DNA of 64,000 nucleotides, taken from NCBI GenBank assembly GCA_905250125.1, contig CAJNOL010000174.1, positions 153,111-217,110 of the forward strand. The letters run 5' to 3'. Under the pieces are notes generated by a model. It was not told the DNA's origin. It saw nothing but the letters and a program-made list of their open reading frames with translations, and did no database searches. Of the stretch, positions 1 to 12,500 are shown piece by piece. The position numbers were made by a program, and so were the translations under genes. The stretch's first letter is position 1. Every line of letters starts with the position of its first letter. Origin of the DNA: Rotaria sordida (Eukaryota > Rotifera > Eurotatoria > Philodinida > Philodinidae).

Positions 1-3000
1 AGAGAGAAAAAAAAAGAAAGATGGAACGAAGAGAAAAAAAAAATTTTCTGTCTAACACCCATTCTACTCGACTAGAACTTACAACTGCGAATTTATTTGA
101 TAGGATAGTGTTCTATTTTCTCGATAGATAGTTCAGTCTTGAAACAAGATCAGAACGCACATATAAAAAAAAGAAGACGAAGAAAAAAAACGAGAAGACG
201 AACAAAAAAAAAAGAAGAGAAGAAAAATTCATCACATCTTTCTACAACGTCTTCACTATCAATTCAACATAACATTTTATTATATTCAAAATTGGTAAGC
301 CTGAGCTTTCACAGTAGTCTAAATGTAATTGATACTTTAATCAATAATTGAACGATAGACATGTCGACCGCTCAACAAAATCAGACTATGAAACAAAAGA
401 ATCAACAGACATAAAAAAAAAAACGAAGCAAAAAAAAAATAGAGAACTTTGCATGCTTATGTTATTGTTAGAAAATTAATTTGTCGCGTGTTGGGCTCGA
501 CTACACAGTAGCAATGCAACTAGAGATCAAAAATGAAATGAGACCACCATCACTATTATTCCATGTCTTGTCGTCGGATTTTTCTTTTTTTGTTTCTTTT
601 ACAATATTTTGAGCTAATGCATAAATAATATTTCGGACTGTAGTAAAAAAAAAAAGCGCGCGCAAGAGAGAGAGAGAAAAGATGAGTTCTTCTTTTTCAC
701 ACACATACTAAACTCATCATATATATAAAAGATAGATTGAATGAAATTTGCGCATTCGAGAAAAAAAAACCCAGGTAGGATTAGAATGGCAGGACAAATT
801 GAAGTAAAGCGAATGATGACAATATATTATCTCCTCGAGCATTTCTCGTATTGGTATTGGTATCATGTATGCTTGAATAATTTGTAGAAGATGTCGTCGT
901 TGTTGAATCGTAATGCAGAGGCCAATTTTCAGAGTCATTACGCCTTCAGGTTTGAAGAGCAATCATTAGAAGAAGACGACTACAACGGAAGACACAACGA
1001 AGGCAAAGAGCCTGTCGAAAGAGAAGTCAAACACTCATATTTGACTTCCTGCAAACATGCATACAATAAAAAAAAGATCTCGAGTTTCTTAATTATGAAT
1101 CAAAAAAATGAGGAGAAAGAATAAAAAAAAAACTTGAAACATATTTTCTATTTCTTTAAGTTAGACAACGTTTAAGTAATATGAAGAGTTACTTTTATCT
1201 ATCTCTGTTTGAGGTCTTCCTGTATGTTTTTATTGCATGCAAAAGATATCCTGCTGCTCTTTTTTTTATGCTATATCTAATTCTCAATTACTTCTTGTCT
1301 GTGTTGCTCTTTTTTTTTAGTAATTCATTCGCTATCTAATAAAGAATAGACAATTTTTTTGCTTCTCATTCTTATCCTTTTCTTGTCTTCAGTCGTTTTA
1401 AAAAAAAAAGAAAAAAAATGGCAAACGATCGCGTGACGTACACATTAGGGGGTGCGCTCGGATGATCCACTACCGCGTTGCGATGAGATTTCAATCGGCG
1501 TGTGTGTTGCTCTCTCTCATTTCCGTAAACTTTTTTCTCTTTTAATACACAATTGTCTTGTCAATTGTAGTCTTCATCGTTTCTTTTTCTTTTTTTCTTT
1601 CTTTCTTTTTTACTTAGTCTTATACATGTATTTGGAAGAGTATAATCGACAAATTTTTTTTTCTTGCTAACAGCTAAGAGAGCGAGAAAAATCTAATAAT
1701 ATGAAAATTTTCGATGACAACGACTCTTATGTTGGCTCTAGCCCCTGATGATTGTATGGTGGATGCACACACGCACTAGACACTTGTTGATTGAAACATG
1801 TCGAGCTATTTCTAAAAAGTTTACTGTTATCTCTATTTTCCCTCGGGTGCTTATAATAGAAGGTGCGACACGCAGATCAGTAATGATGATAGTAATCTCT
1901 GTTTGGCAATTGAAAATAATAAATTGAACTAGCAAATAATGCCGGGTTTTTTTCCTTAGATTGTTATAGAAATTGATCATTTTTCATGTCTTTGAATGTT
2001 TTAAGAATAACAATAACACAACAGTATCCGATCTCATTAGAGCGATTTCTTTTTTTTTGTTTTTGACAAACGAGTGTGATGTTTCTGATTCTTGAACTTT
2101 TTTTTCCTTTTTAGTTTATATACATGTATATATATATATATACTATATATGTATGTGTTGTTATATTTCATTTTCTTATTTCTTCAATCGACTTGCTCGC
2201 TCTTTCATTTCTCTCTTCGTCTCTATCGAGTTCTTTCTCACTCAAGTAGGCGGGCATCATGTCCGGAGAACAGAAACATTGAAATTGTGTGTGTATGTGA
2301 ATAAAAGCAGCAATAGCGATGGTGACAGTTCTCTTAGTTTTTTTAATATATTTTTGATGTGAATATAAGGAGAATGAGAGAGAGAGAGAAAGTTTTTTAT
2401 TTGCAAGTTTAAGTATAGGATCGATTTATGCGTTTTATGTGCTCTTTTTCATTCTATTCGATTCTTCGTACATATATTTTGATGGCAGCAGGTTTTGTCT
2501 GTTCTTCTTCCTTTTTTTTTTTTCTTTGCTATTCAAATCAAAGTTTAGAATGCTCGTTCGTTTTTTTGTTTTAAACAATAACATAACAATAGGAATATAG
2601 AGTATAAGAAAGAAAACGTTCTCAACTTGTATATTGATAAGAATTCCGAGTTGAGGTGACGTATGTTGTATATATATATGTTGACATTTTCTAATTTCAA
2701 GACATGATTGAACATGGCCTCAAGTTTGCATGCGGTCGCTGTTGTTCACCGGGCTCGAGAGAGAAAAAAAAGGAACATACACACTTGACAGACAATATCA
2801 AATAATAGTAGTATGTGAGAGAAAGAAAGGATGGAACAAAATTAAATTTTTTTTTTTTCTTTTTCTCACTCATAAAGAACACGACGTTTTTGTTGAAAGA
2901 GGTGAAGGGGACTCTCGGGAAGCGCGTGTGTGCACTTTTTTTTTAACAACACTCAGTAACCATTCATTCATTCTGTATTGTTGATTAAGTGAGAAAAAAC

Positions 3001-4517
3001 AGGACTGTAGAAATGCAAAAATGAAGAAAAAATTTTAATCATCACTCATCGACTCTCATAAAACGAGAGAATAAAGAGCAAGTTTCTTTTTTTCCTTTTT
3101 TTTTTTTTTTTAAGATAACAGTCATTTTTTTTTTAACATTTTGTGTCTATGTGTGTTTTAATAGCATCGTCCTCATCTTGCGTACATTTTTTTTCGCTCT
3201 TGTATTCTCTTTTTTTGATTTGAAAGTCAAATGAAACAGAACAGATGCCGATGTGTGAGAAGAGAGAGAGAGAGAGACAGGGAGAAGCAACTAACACCGG
3301 CCTCACTTCATTTGAAAATAACAAGTAAGTGTATGTAAGAATGTAAAATTGCATCGATTATAACTTCGTTCTTTTCTTTTTTTTTTATTTGACTATTTAT
3401 TTTATTTAAATGTCTAAAAGAAATATATAAAGAAGATCAAAGCTGGTTTTTTTTTTTTTTCAATACTTGAAAAATTAAAATAAATAGAATATTCATTTTC
3501 ATATTTGTTTTCTTTTTCTCATGATTGATTGAATTCTCTCGGTTTTCTTTTCTTTTTGATTATTCAAACATTGTATACACATCTGGAATGATCATTTTTC
3601 TTTTTTTTTTTTCGGAAAAAAAATGTAAATATAATATCTATTATCATCTGGATGGACATAAAATAAGAGATAGAATAGAAAAGATATTCAGTTAAGTATT
3701 TAGAATAATCAATAACTTTTCCGTTCTATATACTAGAAAATCTAATCTTGACACATCTGTTTCATCTCCTCTTGTTTTCTATGTCTTTGGTTTTTTTTTT
3801 TTTCTTATCTGGTTAAGTTGTTTGTATGTACAAAAGAAAAAGAACGAATAACGGATTATCCTTTACGATCATAGTTATACTACTTCTATTTTTTTTTCTT
3901 CTTCGTCTTGATAATACAGAAAAAATTCTTTTGGTCCTATTCTCATCTTCATCTTTTCTCTTTCCGGTAGATGCCATTTTTGCTTCTTCAATTTATGAGA
4001 GAAAGAAATATCTGTACAGATGCGTTATTACTATTGACCAAAATGCTTTTCTCAATCAATCAATCGATCTAGAAGATGAGTTGAACTTTTGCTCGCGCAC
4101 GATCGCGTTCTTTTCCTCATTCACATCAAACTTTTTTTTTTCCAATTATTTATCTTCTTTCTTTTTCTTGTTCGTTTCTTCGCTCGTTCAATGTATCACA
4201 ACGATTGACGGTTAACACGATCATATACATAAATATATTCCTGTTTGCAAGAATAGAACGAGAAGAACTGAACTCATAAAGCAAACTGATATCAGTACAT
4301 TAGTAAACTACGTATAGTATTCTTCTGGATTACATCTTATTTTTTTTTCATATGTAGAATAGAAGAAAAAAAAAAAAAGAATAGAAATGATGTTCCATTC
4401 TGTTTCTTTAACCGATTCATCGTTTGTATTCTATCTTGATATTTCTTCTTTTTCTTATTCTGTTTGTTCGGAATATTATTTTAGGAAAATTCTCGTTTTT
4501 TTTTCTTTTCTTTATAC

Positions 4518-4554
<37 letters not shown>

Positions 4555-6533
4555 TTCGAGCTAAATAAGAGTATATGTACAAGCATTGACTGCATTAGTT
4601 TGTATAGTAAATGTCGAAGAGATTTTTTTTTTCTTCTTACATCCTAACCAAGCAAATACATTTATATGTAGAAAGATAGTATAACCGAGTGTGTTTCTTT
4701 ATATTTTTTTTCTCATCGATTCCATCGTTTTTCTCGAGTGCTATAACAAAGAATTATTGATAATAATGGTCACATATTATAGCGAATCTAGAAGCAAACA
4801 ACGACGGCTCAATTTTCCGGTAAAATCGATTGATGTTCAGAAACTTTTTTTTTCAAATAGACTTTTGTCTTGTATTTAAGTCTTTAATTAAAAGTAAAAA
4901 AAAAAAAGTAATTTCTTCTTTTAAATTTAGACAGAGCATACATCCGCTATCCCTTAGTTTTTTTTTTGTTCTCGTTTACTAATTCATTTATTTCGACGAC
5001 AAGATAAGAGGGAGAATATAAATATATATAGACATCTTTAATCTACTATTCCTTTTGCTTATAGTCAAAGTTCTTTCTTTTTCTCTGTCGATGTGTTTTA
5101 AAATAAAATGATGTGAGAGAGAGAGAGAGAGAGACTAGTCCTTCCTTTTTTTTGCTGTGTAACCAAATTAATCTGAGACCGATGCTAGAACGATAGAAAA
5201 AAAAGAGATGAAAAAAAAAACTGAATACGCAAAAGCAAAAGAGAAGAAGAAATTCATTAAGTTAAGGAACTATCATAGAATAAGACAAAAAAAAAAGATA
5301 GAAAGTTAGTTTGTTTGAAGCTAAGACAGAAGTTTTTTCTTTATCTAATCCATATTAATAATATTTTTATAATTGATGTCCTTGTATAATATACATTTAA
5401 GCAATATGTGCATTTTCTTTCTTTTCTTTTCTCACCATCATCGATCAACCACTAAAAAAAAAAGGTAATTTCAAAAAAACAACAAAAAATTTTTTTTTTT
5501 ATAAAATCATTCAAGCGAAACTTAGTTGGGTCTGTTAGCCTTCACTTTCTCTTTTATAAGGTTTTTTCTGCCTGCTCGTGTTCGTCTTTTTTTTTTTTGA
5601 TTTGCTTCTTGAAGGTAAAATATCGACATTAACTGCGCATTGAAAAAAAAATTTGCAATCATCATTTTCATCATAGTCAGTCCACCTTCATGAAAAAAAA
5701 AACTAATGCAAACAATAAGTCTGTCTTATATAAAAAAAACAGTGATGATAAAAAAAAAGTAATAAAGAAAAAGAAGAGAGAGAAAAAAAAGATAGAAACA
5801 ATACAAATACTGTTTTATATATATAGATATATATTCGATTTATTCATTCATTCATTTCACATCGCTTTTTTTATATTATATTGTCATCGATGCGTGTTAT
5901 ATATTAGTATGCTTGACAACAGTGTTTATTTGAATCTACTTTTTTTTTTTGTTTGTTTTATTCGATTTTATAGAGGGTGAGTGGATACGCAAAAAAAAAG
6001 TTGTCTTTTTGAGATATGAGGATTAGGAATGATAATAATCGTTTTTTAATGCCATATGTGTGCTTAAGATTTAAAACCGAGATGCCGCTCATCATTAGAA
6101 TGGCATAAATACATAGAAAAAAAAACAAGCATCATCCTCTCAAGATTTCAATCATCACATGCACTTTTTTTTCTCTATCTATCCTATCGCCATATAATTA
6201 GATTCGGTCTTTATGTGGCGGTCATCAATAGAATACAAGAAAAAAAAAACTCGAAGACAATAATGAAAGAATTGACTTTTCTTTTCCTACTATTGGGATT
6301 TGTTGGAAAAAAAGAGAAAGAATAGAAAAGAAAAGAAAAGAAACTAAATTTCAATTTACACTCGTTTTTCCTTTATTTATTTTCAGATTCAGTCATATGA
6401 AAATTGACTGAAAAAAATAAAAATAAAAAACTTTCTAAAAATAAAAAAACGAAAATTTCACTATGACAGCATGCGATATAAATGGAGCCACAATAAGATT
6501 TAAATTTTAAAAAAAATTAAACCGAACAAAATA
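1..6533. other. Low-complexity region without genes, upstream of the zinc-finger gene
   Basis: I see no exon with recognisable protein similarity on either strand. The stretch is packed with runs of 8 or more A or T, TA-repeat patches and (GA)n blocks. Open frames here translate to Lys/Arg-rich or Phe/Leu/Ser-rich low-complexity peptides, as expected from homopolymers. A splice-acceptor-like site, a pyrimidine-rich run ending in TTTCAG, lies near 6386, about 150 bp before the first ATG of the zinc-finger gene. Part of the region may therefore be its 5' UTR, a UTR intron or its promoter. Confidence 0.6.
4522..4551. repeat. (GA)n microsatellite
   Basis: An uninterrupted GA dinucleotide run of about 15 units is visible. 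Shorter (GA)n runs occur near 665-680, 2372-2390, 3260-3278 and 5114-5134 in the same low-complexity zone. Confidence 0.9.
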
Positions 6534-9500
6534 ATGATGGAATCAACAAATACAACTACTGATCAACAAACACCACCAACAATACCAATTAATAATAGTA
6601 GTAGCCGACGAAAACAAAGCAAACCAAATAGGTAAGTGTGAATTCATATTTCATTTTTCTTTTTGTTTTTTTTTTTCTTTATTTTTTTCAAAAAACAGCA
6701 GTATGACAGATGGTTATTGTTATAAAAAAATTTACAGATCCATTTATAATCGAACGAGAATAATAAAATCAATAATACAAGTAGTAGACTCAAACTTTAT
6801 TCTACAAACATTTATCTCGTTCTCTTTCAATTCATTGGTTCTATATGTGCGTGTGTGTGTGTCCGAAATTACAATAAGTTCTAATAAAAAAAAAAAAAAA
6901 ATGAATGTTTAGAGAGAAAAAGAAACGCACACATACACACATTTACACAAATGATAGGATGCTAGGACTCCCGTTCGTTTCACTAATGTTAATAGTTCTA
7001 CTCTGAGAAAAGAAGATGCGAAGGAGAAGGAAAAGAAGAAAAAAAAACTGAAACTGTGTGTGTGTGTATGCTAGGATTATTGATGAGATGCACTGACAAT
7101 GCACATATAAACGGAAACGAAACTCATCAAGTATTTGCCTCTAACAACGGACGAACGACAATAAGAGAGAAACAGACAGATAAAGATAGAGATAGACCCA
7201 AAAAAAAAAGAAAAAAAAGAAGAAACAAATCAACAAAAAAAAACTCATAAATAAAGGAAAAGAGAGCGGGAAACAAACTCATTCAAATGCAAATACATGC
7301 GTCAATGAACGACATTCAAGCTTTAAGAAAAATAATAAATCATCTATAAAATTTTTGAAAAAAAAAAGAAAACCAATATATATATATATATATAATGTAT
7401 ATCAAAGCAAGCATAGTAACGAGCTGTTCTTATTACCTTTATATTAACCGTTAAAAATATTTTTTCACGCTTTTTTAAATACATATTAAGATTTAATTAA
7501 CTTGACATATATAAGATCATATTAAATCTGAAAATAAGATTTCTGTATTTTGTTTTTTTTTTAATAGAAATTTTCATTTGAATCTTAAGTATTAAATAGA
7601 TATATCAATCTTTTCATTGCATAAGCTTATTTCAATGTTGACATGGCAAGATTTATGAGAATCAATTTGTAAATTCCCTTTGGAATAACAAAAAAAAAAA
7701 AAAACTAAAAATAAAAAAAAAGTAGCAACTTTGATACATTAGTACTTTTCTGCCTCTTTTTTTTTTCTCAGCCTAAAGGAAAATGGAAAAATGAGTTTTT
7801 TTTTTTTCTTCTATCTCAATCTTATTTAATATTAATAGAATGTCGAAAAAACATCTATTGAATAATTCATTAAAATCAATTATTATTTAGATTTATCTTT
7901 TCTAATAAATTTCTATTGAGTTTTTACTTTTATTCATATTTTTAAAAACGATAATAAGAAAAAAAAAGAAAATATTTCATTGAAATCATATAATTTAATT
8001 TAAAATTTAAATATTAAAATTATAAATTTAGACTTGAACATGTTGTTCTTGAAACTGCATCGACATGCGATACAATAAATTCATCATCAATTCTTCCACC
8101 ATTAACACAATATCATGTAGCTGCTGAACAACAAGAAGGTGGTATTGGTGATGATGATTCCGATCGTATTAGTTTAAATTGTGAAGATGGTTCATTATCA
8201 TCACATTCAACAGGTGAACATTATGCTATGGAAGATATTATTAATCGTTCAAGACGTTCATCACATCAACATCAATCACGTACAATTGATAAAACAAATT
8301 TTGATGAAAATATTGAAAGAATGTTAATTGAAGAAAATCAACAACAAGAACATATTGATCATAATAATGAAACAATTGGTATACTTGATTTTAGTTTAAA
8401 AATTGATGAAGCAAATAAACTTTCATTAAATTCAACAAATCGTTCACGTTCAATAAATACAACAGGAAAATCACGTTCATTAAAACGAAAACATCAAAAT
8501 GATACTATAGATAATAACAATGGAATAATAACAATGCCAACAAGAATATTTCATGCTGATGCTTTTTGTGCAATTTGTCGAAAGGTTCGCAAAAAAAAAC
8601 AAAAATTAAAATTTTCATTCTTTTTAAACTTAATAATTTTTTGTTTTTTTTTTCAAGGAATTTTGTAACAAATATTTTCTAAAAACTCAGTAAGTAAAAC
8701 ATGTAAATGAATATATACAGTAATGAGCAAAAGTCTACTATCAGAGATGGAAACAGTTCAGATTTTTCCAAAATTTAAACTAAAATTGATTTGAAATACT
8801 TTCGAACTGATTCTATCTCTATCTTTCACTTCCTCGTAACTCGACTACTATACATACTATAGCTGAGTAAATTTGCGTACACATACTCCAGTAACGAGGG
8901 AATATTTTCACAGCTGTCAAATTGCTTTTCGATCGAGACGATGTTTATTTGATGACTATTAGGAATGTTTAGAATGGTTTGCTTGTTTGAGTCTTCGTTT
9001 TTTGAAATATCAACTTTCGACTTCAAATTTTGTACGAACAATTTTCTTAATGAGATTAATTGATTATGTAAGTTTCAGCTTTGTTTAGTATCTTCTATTC
9101 TAAGATATTGGAGAAGCTGAAAAATTCAGTAAAATCATGAATGAAGATCCATAAAAGTAAACCATTCTAAACATTCCTAGTACTCATCAAATAAACATCG
9201 CCTCAATCGAAAAACGATTTGACACCTGGAGAGTACCCTGGTAAGACATGAGCGTACCTCGATTGTCTGAATAGAATGGACCTATTTATACTTTTAACTT
9301 CATAACCCTGAAAAAGAAGAACATTATGGGTCGATTCATTCTTTATTATTTAGTGGTTTATTCCGATTACTTATCGTATTAATTTCATTAATCCTTCCTA
9401 GCATTATACCCATGACCATTCGGGTGAGAGAAAAGCTATTTGTCGACTTATGAAAACGTCTGTAGTTGAGAATTATTATCTACAAGTTTCATGAAAGAAT

Positions 9501-12500
9501 CTTCATAGCAAACTTCGATTAAATTACCTGATCCTTTAACTAAAAAAGAAAAATAAAAAACAACATAGATTGGATTTTCATTGTATGCTAAAATATCAAG
9601 AATTAGTCATATACTTAATAATAGATAACAAAAAATTGAGTAAACAATTTTTTTTTAGGCTAAAAGTCTTGAAGTAAAGATAGACACTCTTTATCATAAT
9701 TCTCATTGTATTTAGTCAAATTGAAGTGACTTCATGTTTCTAAACTAAATTCTTTGTGCAGTATTTTAACGAGATTTTCTTCTTCCGATGGGTCGAACAC
9801 ACATAGTATGTGATACAATAATGAGAGAATTCCAAGAGGATCATCCAGATCTTTAAAGAGGTTCTGCCTTCATACTAGACAAAACATTCAGTATGCACAC
9901 ACAAATTTTCAGACTTTCAGCATATGTAATAGCCGAGATATAGGTAGGAGGTTGGGAGACTTCTCTGCACTAGGATAAATTTTTTTTTCTTTGCTATTAA
10001 TCTATCTCAAATTATTTTTAACCTGTTATCTAAAATCAATATTAAATTCTACTTTAAATGTTCATATTATATTACATATAGAGATAAATACATATATATA
10101 TATATATATTTATAAAAAAAAAACAAGTTATTTATAGAATAAATAAATAAAAATATTTTTTGTTTTATTATAATATAGTTTGGCTAATAAACATGGTATA
10201 TTTGATCATCAATCTATTGGACCATCTGTTTCAACTCCAAATTTAACATCTATACAAGGTAATACTGATACAAATAATGATTCAAATCTTCAACATCCAT
10301 TTACTGTTATATCAACATTATTACATAATGGTCATGAAGATTTTTCATCATCACCAACATCACCATCATCTGATATGATACAAAATCACCAAAATAATGA
10401 TGATGAAAATGAAACTGAATTAACTTCATTAAGACATGAAATGAATGGTGTTATTGCCGGTGATGACGATAATAATAATGATAATAATAATCATGATCAT
10501 GAACAAGATGATAATGATGATGATGATAATGATGCTGATGATGATGATGATGATGAACAAGATGGAACAAATACAAATTCATTAATTAATCTTCCACAAA
10601 AAATTGCAACTATATTATGTAATGATAATAAAAATATGAATTCAGTAACAATATTAAATGATAATGATGATGATCAAAATGATTTATTAACAAATTCTCC
10701 AACAAATAGTTTAGATTTTCAACAACAACAAGCATCATCATCAACACAAATAATAAATTTACCATCAACACCATCATCAACAACAACAACAACAAATTTA
10801 TCACGACAATCTTCAGCTAAATTACTTGAAGATTTTTGTGATATTTGTCAAAAACATTTTTGTAATAAATATTATTTACGTGTAAGTCATTTCGAAACTT
10901 GCTCTTGTAGTCTTCTCTTTTTTTTTTTGAACAATATTTTATTGAAATTTTCTCTTCCGGATGAGCGATTTCAAACTCCAGGAGGTCAAACAACTATTTT
11001 TAAAAGTATAGACATATCGTATATAGCACAATAACTAAAAAAAAAGAAACTCCAGGAGGGCCTCACAGATCTTCGTAAAGACACCGCCCTCTTGGTCCAC
11101 ACGCCGGATAATTGAATATGTTATAAATTAAAAAGGCAAATCTATAATTAATATTTATATCATAAATAGAAAGTTTATCTTTATTCATTATCAGTGGTGT
11201 CTCGAGCCGGTGTGACCTCGCCCCCTAATCTTGAAAAATATTCGTTTGTTTTTTTTTTTCATTAGGGATTTTATTGATAAATTTTCAATTATAATTATTA
11301 TATAGATTTCTAAAAATCAGAATTTATTTATTTTGAATATTTTTATATTTAGAAACATAAATTGGATGTACATGGTGTTCAAACTGATTGTAATATAAAG
11401 CCATATAAACGTATTGATAATAATTCTTTAACATCAAAAAATTCTCCACCATCAACATCATCTCAACAAAATTCTCCATCTATACAATTACCATCTTCAT
11501 TTCCAAATGTTGCATTTAATCGTATGTAGAATTTCTTCAAATGTCAGATTTTTTCTATTACTAATCAAATGAATATTGTTTCTGTCGAAAAAAAGAGATT
11601 TGACATCTTCAAAAAAGTTTCTTCATAAGTATTAGAAAACTTTCTTTTTTTTAAATTTTAGCATCGTCTGTTCAACAGAGTCTTGGTATGTTACTTAATC
11701 CAATATTTTCTCCACTTGTTCAATCTCAAACAAATACCGAACAAACATTATTATCATCATCAAATAAACGTCGTCATACAGATAATTCAAATGAATCATC
11801 ATCATCATCATTATCATTATCAAAACCACAATTTCCACAATCATTATTAACTGTTGCGTCAGATGTATTTGCTAATCAATTAAATTCTGTAACACATAGT
11901 TCAACAACACCAACAACACCAACAACAAAATCTCAAATAAGTACATGTCATTTATGTGGAAAAAAATTTCAAACAAATGATTATTTACAATTACATTTGA
12001 TGAATAAACATCAAATAACAACAGATATACAAAATTTTGATAGTCAACAACAACAACAACGAACAAAAATGTCAAATTTAATTAAATCATCTAATGGTAC
12101 ATTAAATAGTAATACAGTTAAAAAAATTAAATTAGAAACAAATGAAATACCATCATCATCATCATCAACAACAACAACAACAACAACAACAGTTATTAAA
12201 GCATCATCACCTATTGATACAATGACATCACCAAATCCTTCAGCTGTTATACCAGGTATTGTTGATACATATTTTGCTGCTAAAATGGCTGATCGAGTTT
12301 CGTGTGATATATGTCACAAGGTAAATTAATTTACTTTTTTTTTCAATTTATATTCAATAGTAAACAAACCAAACAATTTTTGTTTTTTATCATTACAGCA
12401 AGTATGTAATAAATATTTTCTTAAAACACATAAACTTAAAGTACATGGTGTTGGACCTGATCCAATGGTTACATCATCATCAGTTACAATAACTAATTCT

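Noticed and set aside
139..6912. Many short open frames in the first 7 kb
   Set aside because: They translate homopolymers and GA or TA repeats into Lys/Arg or Phe/Leu/Ser strings, often from non-ATG starts, with no domain or splice pattern.
8826..9041. Minus-strand frame of 71 codons in the zinc-finger intron
   Set aside because: It lies over one arm of the foldback element and has no recognised protein similarity.
10610..10804. Minus-strand frame inside zinc-finger exon 4
   Set aside because: It is the antisense of Asn/Asp/Thr-rich coding repeats on the plus strand.
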